Shown here: positions 1 through 12,390 of the stretch, piece by piece | Layout of the letters: every line of letters begins with the position of its first letter | Position numbering within the stretch: position 1 is the first letter of the stretch | NCBI GenBank assembly: GCA_030762935.1 | Contig: CM060900.1 | Coordinates: forward strand, 291,366,236 to 291,430,235 | DNA: 64,000 bases | Reading direction: 5' to 3' | Origin: Hymenopus coronatus | Taxonomy: Eukaryota > Arthropoda > Insecta > Mantodea > Hymenopodidae | Notes under the pieces: model-generated | The model's database searches: none | Seen by the model: the letters and a program-made list of their open reading frames with translations, nothing else | What the model was told of the DNA's origin: nothing | Program-made: the position numbers and the translations under genes

Positions 1-98
1 TACAACTCTTGTCAGAAGGATTAGCTTAACATTTGCCTTTCTCAGTCATTAAGCTAAAGAAACAAACCAAGTGCATAATATTGTTTAGTAAACCTGCT

Positions 99-1634
99 AT
101 ATCATCGGGGATACGTAAGCATAAATTGCTTACAATGTACGAGAAACTGAAAATTATCGAAAGGCTTGAAAGTGGTGCCACTGTTGCATGTGCAGAACAT
201 GGAATCGCAAAACAAACAGTTTCAGATATAAAAAAGAAAGAACTCATCATATTTGATTAAATGTGATGTGAATGAGGAAACTTTTGAGATCAAATGAATG
301 CAGCAGCTGGGTGAACAAAAGTTGGAAGACATGACATACAAGTGGTATAAACAATTTTGTGCAAGCCGAATTGCAGCAAGAGATGTGGAAATTCAAGCTG
401 CTGCCAAACATCTTGCAAAACAACTTGTTATCAATTAATTTTCAGCTAGTTCAGGCTGGTTATACAGATTTCGCAAGCGTCATAACATATGAACAAAAGA
501 ATGTGTGAAGAGAGCTTAAGTGCTGTTGATCTTTCTATCATTCAAGAAGAAAAGCTAGATTTGTCTCAAGTGTATAATGCTGACGAGACAGGTATATTTT
601 GGCGTGCCTTGCCCAAGAACATACAAGCCTCCAAATCCTTAAAAAATGTGCCTGGCCGAAAAATTTGCAAAGAACACATTTATGCATTATGTGCTAATGC
701 AGATAGAAGCCATATTTTAAAGCAAGTTGTCGTAGGTAAAAGTAAACAACTAAAGGCTATTAAGACTAATTTCCACATTGCCTGTGCATTACTACAATAA
801 AAAAATGTGTGGTTTACGGCAGACATAAGCTATGATTGGTTTCATAACCATGCTGTACCTGCATTAAGAAGGCACCAAGAAAATAAAAACCAAACTGATG
901 TGAAAGACATAATCCTATAGGATTATGCACCTGCATATCCAGATGCAAAGGAACTGTGTAGTGCCAATGCTAAGATCAAATATGTGTTCATGCCACCTAA
1001 CACAGCCGATGAACCAAGGCATTATTTACACTGCAAAGCGGTTGTACAGAAAGAAATTCCTGTCTGAAGTTTTCAAAGTTGAAGAGCTTCTGGACAGTGA
1101 ATATAAGTGGGTGGAAAAACACTCGAGAATATAAAATCATATGATTTCAGATCCAAGATTTTCAATTTTGCAAGTGCAGTAAACAGTATTTCAAACTATA
1201 CATTGACTAATTTGTGGAAGAAACTTTTGTATAATGACACCAGTGCAGTTGAATTAAATGATTTTCACCAAACGCTGGTTGCGGGTGGCGAGAAAGCTGT
1301 CACAGTAGATGAGATCGAAGACTAACTTGATGGAGATGAAGATAATACAGACTCTCACATTATGACTGGCGAAGAAATCGTGGAAAGTGTAAGCAATGTA
1401 AGGTACACTAGTAGCGAATCTGAGGCTGAGGATGTGGATTTTGGAAAGTCAAAAGTGAAATTAAGTGAGGTTAAACAGCATCTGAATTGTGTAATAGACT
1501 TTGTCGAGAAAACTGACAATAAGCAGATTTCCTCATACTACCATCATGTGAGGATTCTTCGTGATCTCATCGTGAAAGAAATGTGTGATAGACCACAAAA
1601 GAAAATTGGTAGTCTCTTCAAACCAAATAAATAA
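99..1634 (+). pseudogene. Tigger transposase, CENP-B/jerky type, broken
   Basis: The reading order follows a Tigger transposase. A CENP-B-like N-terminal helix-turn-helix appears at about 99-240 (TMYEKLKIIERLESGATVA and AKQTVSDIKK). The DDE catalytic start VYNADETGIFWR is near 569-604, then CANADRSH, a TADISYDWFHNHAVPA stretch near 810-860, and a C-terminal region ending YYHHVRILRDLIVKEM and SLFKPNK just before the stop at 1634. Several stops and frameshifts break the frame into at least five pieces, for example near 260, 800 and 918. The second Asp motif is damaged. This is a dead, moderately old copy. Confidence 0.88.
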
Positions 1635-1759
1635 AGAATGTGTAATTAAAATCAGTACTCTAATTTCAATCACAATTTTTCTCTGTGGTGTTTATTTCAC
1701 TTAACCAGGACTTTTGATAATTTGGACAACATTGAGCCCCAATTGGTCAGAATTAATAA

Positions 1760-1769
1760 GGTTTTACTG
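1760..1769 (+). repeat. Tigger right terminal inverted repeat end
   Basis: The last ten bases, ggttttactg, are the reverse complement of the CAGTAAAACC tip typical of Tigger elements. They are followed by TA, the expected target dinucleotide. Confidence 0.75.
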
Positions 1770-2931
1770 TATTGAGTAAAGGGGTGATTAAACAAATGGC
1801 AAACACCATTAGGGTGTTTATATAATGAGAATACCTTTTGTATAAGGTTGGAGGAAGGGATTGTAATGAGAAATCCAGCAAGAGGCCTCAGACAAGGATG
1901 TAAGTGAAGTCTGACTCATTTGACTTCAGGTGTATTATTGAAAATTGGGGGAAATAACCATTTTGTGCCAATAATGAATAACATCCAGATTCCTAGCTTA
2001 CTTTTTGTAGATAATCTAGTGGTAGGTCACTAGGTGCAATTACAGCTAATGGCTTGAAACAATCTTTGCAAGGAATTGACAATTGCAAGGAATGGAGCTT
2101 AAAAGTGAACCAAGATAGATTGAAGGTTCAAGAAAAGGGGAAAATTGTGTAAATTTGAAAAATGGAATGAAAACAGAGAGTAGAGGGTAGTAAGAGAATG
2201 TAATTATCTAGGAGTTGAAATAGTGGTGACAGATGGGGAAAAACAAAAGAAACTTGCACTGGCAAAAGGAAAAGGAGCTTTATCTGCTTTCAGAGGCTGC
2301 ATATACAGAGTACCTAATATAAGATGTGTGATAGACCACAAAAGAAAATTGTTAGGTTTTAAATGGTTAGAAAAGGTATATAATATGGTGGTTGAGGCAA
2401 AAATGTTATATGGGATAGAAGGAGGATTAGGAGGAGGATGGGAAATCACAGATTAGGTGCATAGTATGTTCTGCACAGTAATACTGGGATTCCCAAGTGC
2501 AACTGTTAGATAGGTAGCACAAATAGAACTGGGCAGACTAGCAAGTAAGGGAGAGATTGTGGAAAGGGTATTGCAATTTTGAACTTAGAAGAAGTAAATT
2601 TGTTAAAGCAATGTCTAGATCAACGGTTCCCAACTGGTGTGCCCCGGCACCCTAGGGTGCCGTGTGATTGGCTAAGGGGTGTTGCGAGATATTGAGATAA
2701 ACAAAAAAAAAAAAAAAATACCTTCTACTGAAGCCTTAAGTCTTGTAAGGTCTTGAAATAAAATAAGTCAAATCAATTACTCTCATGCACGGCAGATGGT
2801 GATTGTGGTCGATTCATTTCAATAATTCAGTTATACTAGTATCCCACAAATGGCATTACAGCTATACCCTGCCGAACATTCCCGAGACTACTCGCTTCCT
2901 CACGAACATTCCTAAGACTTTGACAGATGAA

Positions 2932-2939
2932 TATATAAA
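2932..2939 (+). promoter_or_regulatory. Possible TATA box of the hAT transposase
   Basis: The sequence tatataaa lies about 60 bp before the transposase ATG at 3001 and after the terminal repeat. Its position suits a core promoter, but AT-rich DNA gives chance matches. Confidence 0.4.
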
Positions 2940-3000
2940 AGTGTATGCTGCTTGGCACTTTCAGTTGTCTTCCTCGCGTTGATTCACAGTGTTTAGCTAT

Positions 3001-4904
3001 GGATAAGTTCATTGTTAAACGTAAACGCCAGGACAGTGAAAGTGAACAGTCGGCTCCTACTGCTTGCTTTAAGAAGCCAAATCTTACAGTTTCTCCCGGA
3101 CCGTCGAATTCACCACATAAAGAAGACAAACGAAAGAAAAGAACATACCAGGACAGTTACTTAGCGTATGGATTTAAGTGGAATAACGAGGAAAACCCTA
3201 TCCCTGTGTGTTTAGTTTGTGGCAAAACACTTAGCAACGAGGCCATGGTACCTAGCAAACTGAAGCGGCATCTTACAACAAAGCATCCTAGTGTGTCACA
3301 GAAAAGTGTAATGTATTTTTCACTATATTAGAAGGGGAGAAAAAAACAGCTGTGCGAATGGTAAAGAGAATGACCATAGGTGATACTGCTCTTGAAGCCT
3401 CATTTAAAGTAGCAGAACTGATAGATAAAAAAAAGAAACCTCATACTCTTGGAGAGGAAATCATTGGCCCTGAATGTCAAGTTATAGTTTCAACAATACT
3501 TGGCGAAGGAGCAGCTAATCAAATTTCGAAAGTTCCTCTGTCCAACAACACAATCAGCTGCAGGATATCTGAAATGTCATGCAATATCAACGAACAAGTC
3601 ACGGAGAAAATAAAAACTTATAGAACATTTGCTTTGCAAGTAGATGAGAGTCTTGATATTGGTGACAAACCGCAACTCCTTGGTTTTATCAGATATATTG
3701 ATGAAAAAGATATTAGTGAACAGTTTCTGTTCTGTAGACTGCTGGAGACTACAACCACAGGCCATGATATTTTCGTTTCTATTAATTCCTATCTCAATGA
3801 CCATGATCTTTCATGGAAAGACTGTTGTGGTATATGTACAGATGGTGCACCATCTATGTGTGGGAAAATTAAAGGTTTTACTGCCAGAGCTCTCAATGAA
3901 AATCCATCCATTATTATAACTCACTGTTTTCTGCATAGAGAGGCATTAGTCGTGAAAGCGTGTAATGAAGATTTTGCTGAAGTGTTTAACCAAGTTGTGA
4001 AAATGGTGAACTATATGAAGTCTTGACCTTTAAAGTGCAGAATTTTTGAACAGTTATGTCGCGCAATGGATGCAACTCATACCTCTTTGTTACTTCACAC
4101 AGAAGTAAGGTGGTTGTCGCGGGATCATGTATTGAACCGGTTTCTCGAACTTAAAGAACAGCTAAAAACTTTTTTTAAGGATGAAAATCAAGACACATTT
4201 CATGAGCTCTTACTAAGTGATTCTTGGTGTTTGAACTGTCGTATCTGGCAGATATTTTTCATAAGCTGAATGAACTGAATGTTTTGATGCAGGGTCGACA
4301 TGAAACAATAATCTCCTCAACCAATAAAATGAAAGGTTTTAAAAGAAAACTTAGTTCTTGGAAGTCTGCAGTTCAAAAAGGAGATTTGTCGAACTTTCCA
4401 TCTCTTCTTAATGTGGCAGGAGATAAAGATCTGGGTAAACTGAAAGACCGCATTTGTGATCATTTATCAAGATTGCAAGATGCAATAGATGCGTACTTTC
4501 CAACTATTTCCACTATGAATCTCGACTGGGTTGTCTCACCATTTGATTTTGTAGATAATGCAGAGGAAATAGATTTCACTGCTTGCGAACGAGATGAATT
4601 TATTGATCTTTGCGCTGATTCCACACTCAAAGGTAAGTTCACCAAGAGTGAGGCATCGGTGGCTAGTTTTTGGCTTCAACGGAGAGAGGAGTACCCTAAC
4701 CTAATGAAGAAAGCAATTAACGCACTTTTGCCCTTTTCAACATCCTATCTATGCGAGCAAGCCTTCTCTGCTATGGTGACAAGAAAATGCAAAGCAAGAA
4801 ATAGACTGAATAACCTTGAGGATGATTTGCGTGTTTCACTGTCAACTGTAAGACCCGACATCACATATCTGTGCTCTAAGCATCAATCACAAGTTTCACA
4901 TTAA
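3001..4904 (+). pseudogene. Buster-type hAT transposase (ZBED5-like), two stops and one frameshift
   Basis: The frame opens at ATG 3001 ([10 protein letters not shown]). A BED zinc finger follows: [13 protein letters not shown], then [11 protein letters not shown] with its two histidines, at about 3205-3295. The catalytic core contains LQVDESLDIGD (first Asp, near 3640), ICTDGAPSMCG (near 3832) and THCFLHREALV. HTEVRWLSRDHVL follows near 4098. The C-terminal hAT dimerisation block has YLCEQAFSAMVTRKCKARNRL near 4747-4810. Breaks are a TAG at 3329-3331, a TGA at 4024-4026, and a frameshift close to 4225 where the frame passes to the piece ending at 4904. Apart from these, the protein is close to full family length. 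It resembles the domesticated vertebrate ZBED5 group, but terminal repeats show this is a transposon copy. Confidence 0.92.
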
Positions 4905-5526
4905 TCATTAATGGAACAAAATTTATTGATGTATTTTTACTCAGTGATTGCAGTAAAGTTTACTGTATTATGTTATGGTGTACGTTATTATTATATAATA
5001 TTTCAATAAATTAACATATTAAGCTTAATTTTCTTTTAATTCAAGGAAGGGTGCCCCTGGTGTTTAATGTTATTCCCAAGGGTGCTGTGAACTTCAAAAG
5101 GTTGGGAAACACTGGTCTAGAGCATCAAAAGAAAAACTTAAGAACAATGGATAAGTAAATGGTCTTAGAAATAACTTGCAAAGTAATGGGTTAGGAAAAA
5201 TGTGGAGAAAATGAGAAAAATTTCTAGAAATGAGATTTGAATATAGAAACATAATAAATATTTAGTGAGGTAGCTGGAAAGAGATCTTTAGTCTTCTATA
5301 TAGTGATGAAAGGTTCATGGGGAAGGGAAAAATACATACGCGACAAACAAGAGAAGTGAAAAGGCATTGCATGGGTTAGAAGAGGGTCATTGAGGCTATA
5401 AGGCCTAAGGAAGGATATTCAACAAACTCAATGTTCTATATGTGGTGGAAATAAAGGTGTGAAATTTGTAATATTTAAATGTAAAGAAACTGAAATTTGG
5501 GGGAAAAAAAAAAAAAAAAAAAAAAA

Positions 5527-6530
5527 AGAGTACTTGATTCAAGATAAATATTGCAAACAGAGTAACAAAATACAAATTTTATAAAACAATTAGTATTAAG
5601 AAATCATTGATAAACATTATAATGGCTGGTAAAGAGCCAGTAGCTGAACACCAGTCATATTCACTTGTATATAGCCTAGCATAAATATATATTTGCGTTG
5701 CAGCTAATTTCAATTTTAAAAAAGGTATCATTAGTGCATAAAAAGAAGTGTTACTTGTAATACTAAAGTATTACATGTTAAAACAAGTTGTACATCATGT
5801 GTATAAATTAAAAGGAGTATAGGGCCTAATACTGAACCAGTGGCTCTTCATTTTTCTGCTGTGAGTAAACCTCTGAAGTTTTATGTTTGATTCACACACA
5901 CATTGATTCCTTTATTTAAATGAGCTATGTTCTTTATCTAATTTGTCATAAGGAATTGTTTGTCTAAAAGACAGTAAAAAGCTTTCTAATGAAGATCAAG
6001 CTAAAGTCAATGTGATTTTCTCCCGATTTTATATCACACAAATTCTTACTGTCACTTGATTAATGTGTTGTAGTTCAACCTTCACTTAGTTCATATTGTC
6101 ACTTAAAGTAAAACTAGTTAAAATTTCCCTTTCACTTCACTTTCCTTTGCTGCATAGCGGCAGTGTTTGTGTCAGTCTTTCTGATGTGTGGGAGAAACTT
6201 ATATTTATACCAGTTGGGTCGGGTCGGGTCGGGACTTGCTCATGGAAAGTACAGTATGTGTGTAGTTTCATTGCAACTGAATCTATGTATTTTAGGATTA
6301 ATATTATAGATGGTGCTTATTAGTACGAATGAGTTAATTTACTGTCATAAATCACAATGTAAACATTTGTTATAGTTCATACATTAATTTACCTTTCTTC
6401 CTTTTTTCTTAAACACATTCAGATAAGCTTGTTGGGAGTTGCTTGTTGCTTTGGACCTTAAACACACTAACTTCCTGATTATTGGTGCATAAGAATCCTG
6501 TTTTAACTAATAATATATAATCCCATTTTC
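5527..6530. other. AT-rich intron sequence, no gene seen
   Basis: I see no coding signal here. A short run of the pentamer gggtc occurs near 6217-6231, in an otherwise unremarkable stretch. Confidence 0.5.
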
Positions 6531-6539
6531 TCTACTCAC

Positions 6540-7080
6540 TTCCTCCTCCTCGAACTGCCTCACAATGATTTCTATACCATTTCTCACACACTTTTCCTAA
6601 ATATTTTCTGTAGGATATGGTATATTCTCTTCTATTATTAGACATTCCTTTGGCTAATTCCTCTATCCCTAGTTTACCTCATTTATTAAATCCCAGTTCA
6701 CTTCTCCATGCCTCTATTTTCCTGCACTTAAGAGGAGAGTGCAATACTTTATTTTCTCCATACAGTGGGCATATATTGTCATAATCCCTTCTGAGCCCCG
6801 TAGTTTTAATAAACTTGTTGTTGTCCAAACATAGCCTTCTCTCCCTGTTTTATCATATATGTCCACATATCTCTCTCTATTCCAGTCTATGGGTTGTTAT
6901 CCATTCTCCATTTTGAATTGCATGTATATTTATGTACTTCTTGCAAAGTTGAAACTTGCATCTGTAGTGTGTTTGATGTCGGGAAATCCAAGTTCATTAT
7001 CAGTGTTTCATAATGAGTTTTCTCAGAAATCTTCGGCATCATATTTGAGGAGAGTTTTAATAGCATTGTTTACTAGGAGA
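6540..7080 (-). mobile_element. LINE 3'-end remnant
   Basis: On the minus strand, roughly 6830 down to 6640, the translation runs LLKLRGSEG then a Cys/His module (ICPLYGENKVLHSPLKCRKI and EAWRSELGFN), with KYLGKVCEKWYRN further on. This is the C-terminal module found after the reverse transcriptase in the same LINE group as the copy at 1860-5526, with one Cys replaced by Tyr. The upstream piece (LVNNAIKTLLKYD) near 7065 may belong to the same copy. Confidence 0.6.
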
Positions 7081-7100
7081 TTGTGGATACTTGACGAGTA

Positions 7101-9990
7101 GAGTGGCATTATATATTTCTCTGTTTAATAGTATTTTAAGCCTCTCAAATATCCCTTCACACTTATAGTTGGAAAATAAAATAACTAAAATGGTCTCTGA
7201 ATAGGATTTCAAAAGGTGTTTATTGAAAATTCAAAGTATACATCTGACTGAGCATTTCAGTATCTTAAGCATAATTTCTTTAATCATGACTTTATATCCT
7301 CTTTGAGGAAATAAGAAAGTGGTTCCCTGTAAACAATTTTTGGAAAGGAATAAATAAAGTACTGAAAGTATTAGTATACATCTTTAAAAGGTGTATAACT
7401 AACCATACTATCTTATATTTATTTAGTATTCCTTTTCAAAGAAGCAAAATGGACAGCCATGTTTATAGACTTTGCTTTAAAAATGCCTTTTTGGATTCAC
7501 TGGATCTCAAAAAAAAACAAAAAAAAAACACCACAATTAAATTGAAATTACTTTTTTATTTTAGTATTAAACACTTGTTTTGAAAGAATGAAAATGCTGA
7601 TGTTTTGTATTTGTTATTTTCTACTGTAATCAATTGTTTTATTGGCACTCTATATTATAAGAAAGCTTGTTTTTCTGTTTACTTGCTGTTAGTTTCATAA
7701 ATGTTGGCCAAAATTGTTTCAATACGGATTTTGTTATAGCTCAGTCAAATGTTTAAAAAGCAGGTATAACATTTCAAAAGAGTATGTATTATCTAAAATA
7801 TTGCAAAATTAAATAGAATAATGGGTAAATATGGTGCAAAATGCTAAAGTTAAGCAAACACTTAAGGACACAAGCTACCAGTTTTAAAGGTACTAGACTT
7901 TTTTAAGTAAGTGTTTTGTATGTCACTTATGGGAAACTGTAAAGAGGACAAAAAAGAGCATCTCGCTGGCTATTTACAAACCATATATATTATTTTTGAC
8001 ATGCCAATGTGTAAAATGCATTTTGAGCAAGTAAAAAACTAAAGTAATTTTTTTAAAGCGAAGTGTTGTTATAGAACGTGGGCAATTTCATGAATGTCTT
8101 AATATACCTTCTTGAAAGATGTACTTATTTAAGTTGTATATTTATCAGATTTTTATTAGACATACTATTAACAGAAGCACATGCAAATCATTTTAAGCTT
8201 GGACTAAAGGGGTGCTAAAAATACATATTTTTAGTAAAATATGCATATAACATTTTTGGGTGGAATACTTTGTGTTATCATAGGTAAGCTATGAATAAAG
8301 AAAAAAGTATATTTTTGATTGTATCTCTACTTGAGAACATTGTAAAATATACTAAGTAATTGATGGAGCCAACTCTGTTATACCTAAGTTTTGAAAGGAC
8401 AGTGCACATCTCCAATTATTGTCAAATATAGTGTATGTCTTGTACTCTGAAGGTGCCAACCAAGACCAGATAGGTATTTATGCAATTTTGTGGTCTCATT
8501 TAACATAGAACAACATAGATATACAAGGACACTGACGTAGTTAAGTAAAAACCCAATGTAATGACACCTGTAGGCAAAACTATGGATGTGAGCAAAGTAG
8601 TTACTTCAGGCAGCTGTATAAATGGAGCTGTTGAAAATCAGCATCTTATTTTAATCAAAATGAGGTGTTATATCAAATTATGACATGCCTTGTTCTATAT
8701 GAAAGTGAGTAATTTGATGTGTGCAAAAAATTTCATAATTTTTATACCTGTGCTAAAGAAATTTGTTAAATGAATATAGGAAAGCATACATGATGCAGAT
8801 AATTTTTATGCAACCATATTAACTAATAAATCTAATAATGTAATTTTCTATAATTTTGGTTAGTAGAAAAAACATTTAAAAATTGTGTAGAATGTGAAAA
8901 TTTGTGTTTTTTTGTGTTGAGCTTAGGTTATAAAACACATTAAACTTCAATGTCTGCTTTACTCATGAGCAAAGCAGCATAATGAAGCATTGAAATGCTC
9001 TTTATTCTAACACTGATCAAGCCTCCTTGTGGCAGCTTGGCAAAAACATGGCAGCCCACCCACCCTCCTGCAGCTTGGCCACAATGTAGTAATAGATGCA
9101 TTGCAGGTGAGAGTGCTACTGCATACTTATCTCTACTTATCACTCCAACTGTCATCGCTGACCATCCAATAAGTTTCGGCCGTAGCTGCTGTGTCACAGT
9201 TATATGCATATGCTTCTCAATTAGGTGATCAAATTTTTTAATAGTCAGTTTTGAATTGGTTCTTTCTAAAGCCAAAATGCTGTGGAAATGCTATTTTTCT
9301 TTTTTTATATCTTCAAGGAAATGAGCTAATATGATGCGCAGGTTTATTTAAAAACATTCAGATATTGTTATTGTGTTGAGAATGCTTGTTAGTTTCTATT
9401 TGGATGCATCAGTTTTATCTCTGTTTGTTAAAAAATTGATGTGCGTGTAGCTATTTTAAGAATCTCTAGAAAAATCCAAACAGTAAGGGCTATTATTTCA
9501 GTAAGAGGCATAGCTATAGAGCTTGTACACCACCAATAACTGCAATTATTTAATGCTGTTAAATTCTAATCAATTTGTTATACATACAAGGATACTCCTT
9601 ACCAAGGGTGATTCTTATATATGAAGTGGATAGATTTTGTACAAGGACCAGTCACCGAGCTAAAATTAGACCTAACTACTACAGCAACCTCTTTTGGATT
9701 AGTTACAATTCTGTTGGTTTTTTTTTTTTTTTTTAAATCACATTTTCAAATGTTTACCTCTCATAAATTGGTGTATAGTTTCTTGTGTTGCTGTACTTCC
9801 AATTTAGATTTCATGATTTTGAAATTCATACAACCTACGTTAATTACCTTCTCTATCACATACTTAGTAGGTACACAGTACCAAAACTTTAATATCAAGA
9901 GTCAGCCAGAAGTATGTCTTTTGAGATGCTCTGAATAAAAATATTTTTAGAAAAAAATCTGAGTGTGTGTGTGTGCATCCCCCCAACTTT
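7101..9990. other. AT-rich sequence, no supported gene
   Basis: This is very AT-rich with A/T homopolymer runs, for example near 7509-7528 and 9719-9734. A GC-richer patch at 8940-9275 is open on both strands, but I recognise nothing in either frame. A short TG run occurs near 9963-9975. Confidence 0.5.
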
Positions 9991-10019
9991 AATTGCATAC
10001 CCCATTACATTAATATTAC

Positions 10020-11040
10020 ATAATACTACATTCCATGACAGGAAATTCTAAAGCTGAAATTGTGAGCTCTGTAAAAGAAAGGTTAACAAAAATACTCAAG
10101 CAAAAGCTTGATTACACAAGGTATATTAGTATCATGCAAAAGCATAACATTGCAGAAAACAAAAACATGCTATCCTGAACTCATATCTTATATAAAGAGC
10201 TAAAAAAGATATTACATTATTAAAAAGGCATAAAGAAGGAACTATTCTGCATTTATTGAAAACTCTAAAAAGAAACTAAGGCAATGTGCAATTGCTACAA
10301 AAAGAAATGGGCAAAATGCATCAGAATCAGTCAAATATTAAATTAACACATGAATCAAAGGGTGAACCAAAACTGTTACAAGTAGCAAATATTTTCAATG
10401 ACTATTTTGTAAACAGAGCAGATAAATAAATAAATTAATTTAATGAAATGATTCTAATTTATATATAGTGCATGCAAATGAATTAATCTCCATTATAAAT
10501 AATAAACACCCAGCAGATGTTTATGGTGTCCCAGACATCTTATTCAAAAGCATTGCTTCATTTGTAATAAAGCCATTAACACATATGTAAGCCTCATTAA
10601 TTATGGGTATATTTCCTGATATTTTAAAAGTATCAAAAGTAATTCTATCCATAAAAATATGGTGACAAATGAAATCATGAAAATTAGACCCATTTCTATG
10701 CCACCTGTCTTTTCAAAACTTATTGAGAGGTACATGTATAATAGGCTAATGTCATTTATAAATCATCTGCGACTTATAACACGGGTTCAGAAACAACAGG
10801 TGAAATAAGCAACAATTTTTAACTCTTAACTATGCCTATGAAATCACTGCACCAGAAAGAAAAAGTATTAAGAATATTTTTAAATGTGAGTAAAGAATTT
10901 AACAGAATAGGACATAAAACTCTGCTTAGGAAATTATCAACTAGGGATCCTTGGAATAGCAAATAAAAGGATAAGTTTATATCTAAATAATAGGAAACAG
11001 ATGACATATATAACATTGCAATCTGTAGATCCTATTTTGA
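10020..11040 (+). mobile_element. LINE fragment (linker and RT start), plus strand
   Basis: The translation is broken but follows a LINE ORF2 after the endonuclease: KGEPKLLQVANIFNDYFVN near 10360-10415, then VYGVPDILFKSIASFVIKPL near 10520-10580, GIFPDILKVSKVI near 10606-10645, and a degraded PISMPPVFSKLIERYMYNRL near 10690-10750. The core RT after this is too decayed to follow. It stops where a minus-strand fragment of a similar LINE begins near 11085. Confidence 0.7.
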
Positions 11041-11084
11041 GATTGGACTCTATGCCCAAACTCTAGGAAGTAGATCATGTCAAT

Positions 11085-12000
11085 TACATTTATTGATAAT
11101 TATTAATAAATTTATTTACAAATGCTCTGACAAGAATTTTCAGATGTGTCAGTTTTGCATAATTTACAATTACATGTATGTTTCCAAAAACCTACCCGTA
11201 CACCTGCATTCTTAGAATACTCATGTTTATTATATTTACAACAGTACCCTATTACCAGTATTCTTTTATTGAATGAAATCCTCCTCTGAATAGAAGGTGT
11301 GAGTAATAAGGTATCTCTTTAGTTTTGATCTAAACTTGTTTTTGTTCATGTGCAATTCTTTTATAGGAGAGGGAAGTGAATTAAACAAAACTATTCCTTT
11401 GTAGTAAACTCCTTTTTGGAATGCCTGTAAATTATTTGTTGGTCTATGTAAGTCCTGTCTAATTCTGGTCTCTTTGTTATGAATATCTGCATTTTTTGTA
11501 AACTTTTTTTGGTTGTTGATTACAAATGACGAAATGACTAGAACATATTCACAGGCCAATGATAAAATTCCAAACATTTTGAAAAGTGGTTTGCATTAAG
11601 TTGATCGTCTTGCCCCTGCTATTTTTCTTATTACCTTTTTTGCATAATGAACGCTTTTTTTGGCATCTACTGAATTTCCCTATAATGTTATTCCGTAGGT
11701 CATCAATGAATGAAAATATGCATAATGAGCTATTTTTAGTGTTCTTGTTTATAAGCTGAAATTAAGATTGGATTGTAAAACATGCAGAGCTCAGTTTGAA
11801 TAAGATATAATCAATATAATGTTTCCAATTCATGTTATGGTCGACAATAAGATCCAGGAATTTTGTATTACAGGCTTCTGCAATCTGATTAGTTTCATAT
11901 TCTATCCTTAGGCATGCAATGTTTTTATGCTTTATGCAAAAATTAATGCAGTTAGTTTTTTCAAAATTTATGTACATTTTGTTACCTTCAAACCACATAT
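11085..12000 (-). mobile_element. LINE fragment (RT C-terminus), minus strand
   Basis: Read on the minus strand from about 12000, the frame gives INFEKTNCINFC, then TKFLDLIVDHNMNWKHYIDY, a short gap, and a second open piece (11577-11266) with TRIRQDLHRPTNNLQAFQKG, VYYKGIVLFNSLPSPIKEL and a final RYLITHTFYSEEDF. These are the conserved thumb and C-terminal blocks of a CR1/Jockey-like LINE. The copy is opposed head-to-head to the fragment at 10020-11040, so the two may come from separate insertions or from one inverted insertion. Confidence 0.8.
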
Positions 12001-12094
12001 TTTGTGTGTTGTATCATTCGTCTCTAAAAGGAATAAGATGTGCAGTTCTAAAGGATTTAGTATTAAGCCCTACTTCTACTTATTCTATTTGTAA

Positions 12095-12390
12095 AGGTTG
12101 CCTTCCGTGATTTAGGGTCTACTAGCTTCTGATTCCAGAGGTTGTACTTTTAAACCCAGTGGAGGGTGATCGTCTTTTCAGGTGTTAAAGCCTCTAACAT
12201 GGCTTCATTCAGAAGGGAAGTAAAGCTGGTGGTCACATGTAATAGATTTATGGCACATAAAAGACTCTCAATCCTGATCAAGAGACCTCTGAGAAAAATT
12301 AAGTGGTCTTTCATGCCCAATATAGAATGGGATTTTGAGAACTACAGTAGTTAAAGTGTGTTCATATATAAATTTAGTTTAATTTTTATT
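12095..12390 (+). repeat. tRNA-derived SINE, family A, copy 1
   Basis: The head resembles a degenerate tRNA: a box-A-like gtgatttagggtctacta near 12107 and a box-B-like region near 12140-12158 broken by extra bases. The body (gtaatagatttatggcacat, then agagacctctgagaaaaatt and aagtggtctttca) matches the copy at 33900-34185 along its length. I infer a SINE family transcribed by RNA polymerase III. Confidence 0.65.

Larger units (their letters stand above)
1..1769 (+). mobile_element. Tigger/pogo DNA transposon, 5' end outside window
   Basis: The 3' end is clear: an imperfect terminal repeat finishes ggttttactg at 1769, followed by TA at 1770-1771, the expected target duplication for this Tc1/mariner-related group. 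The bases just inside (gacaacattgagccccaatt) are the usual Tigger subterminal sequence. The matching left terminal repeat would lie before position 1. The interior carries a broken transposase, described separately. The element abuts a LINE remnant on its right. Confidence 0.85.
2621..5114 (+). mobile_element. hAT transposon, Buster type, nearly complete
   Basis: The ends are imperfect terminal inverted repeats: CAACGGTTCCCAAC at the left, and the right end reads CAGTGTTTCCCAAC on the opposite strand. They are flanked by 8-bp target duplications GTCTAGAT (2613-2620) and GTCTAGAG (5115-5122), differing at one base. The duplication fits nnnTAnnn, the preference described for the Buster branch of hAT. 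The host of the insertion is LINE sequence that continues on both sides. The element is about 2.5 kb and carries a BED-finger transposase with only three disabling changes, so it is younger than most copies in this window. Confidence 0.92.
1860..5526 (+). mobile_element. LINE remnant (3' half), split by a hAT insertion
   Basis: Translating by eye gives degenerate reverse transcriptase: RGLRQGC near 1882, a decayed YADD box (LLFVDNLVVG) near 2000, then NYLGVEI at 2203-2225 and a C-terminal segment with KVYNMVVEAKMLYG. The frame contains many stops. The copy is interrupted by the hAT at 2621-5114 and resumes with a Cys/His C-terminal remnant (CSICGG and KFVIFKCKETEIWG) at about 5435-5500. It ends in a poly(A) run at about 5504-5526, which fixes the 3' end and orientation. 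The 5' limit is unclear and may be the Tigger junction near 1771. Confidence 0.75.

Noticed and set aside
8940..9275. 111-residue minus-strand frame and 77-residue plus-strand frame
   Set aside because: A GC-richer patch open on both strands, with no recognised motif. I cannot choose a strand.
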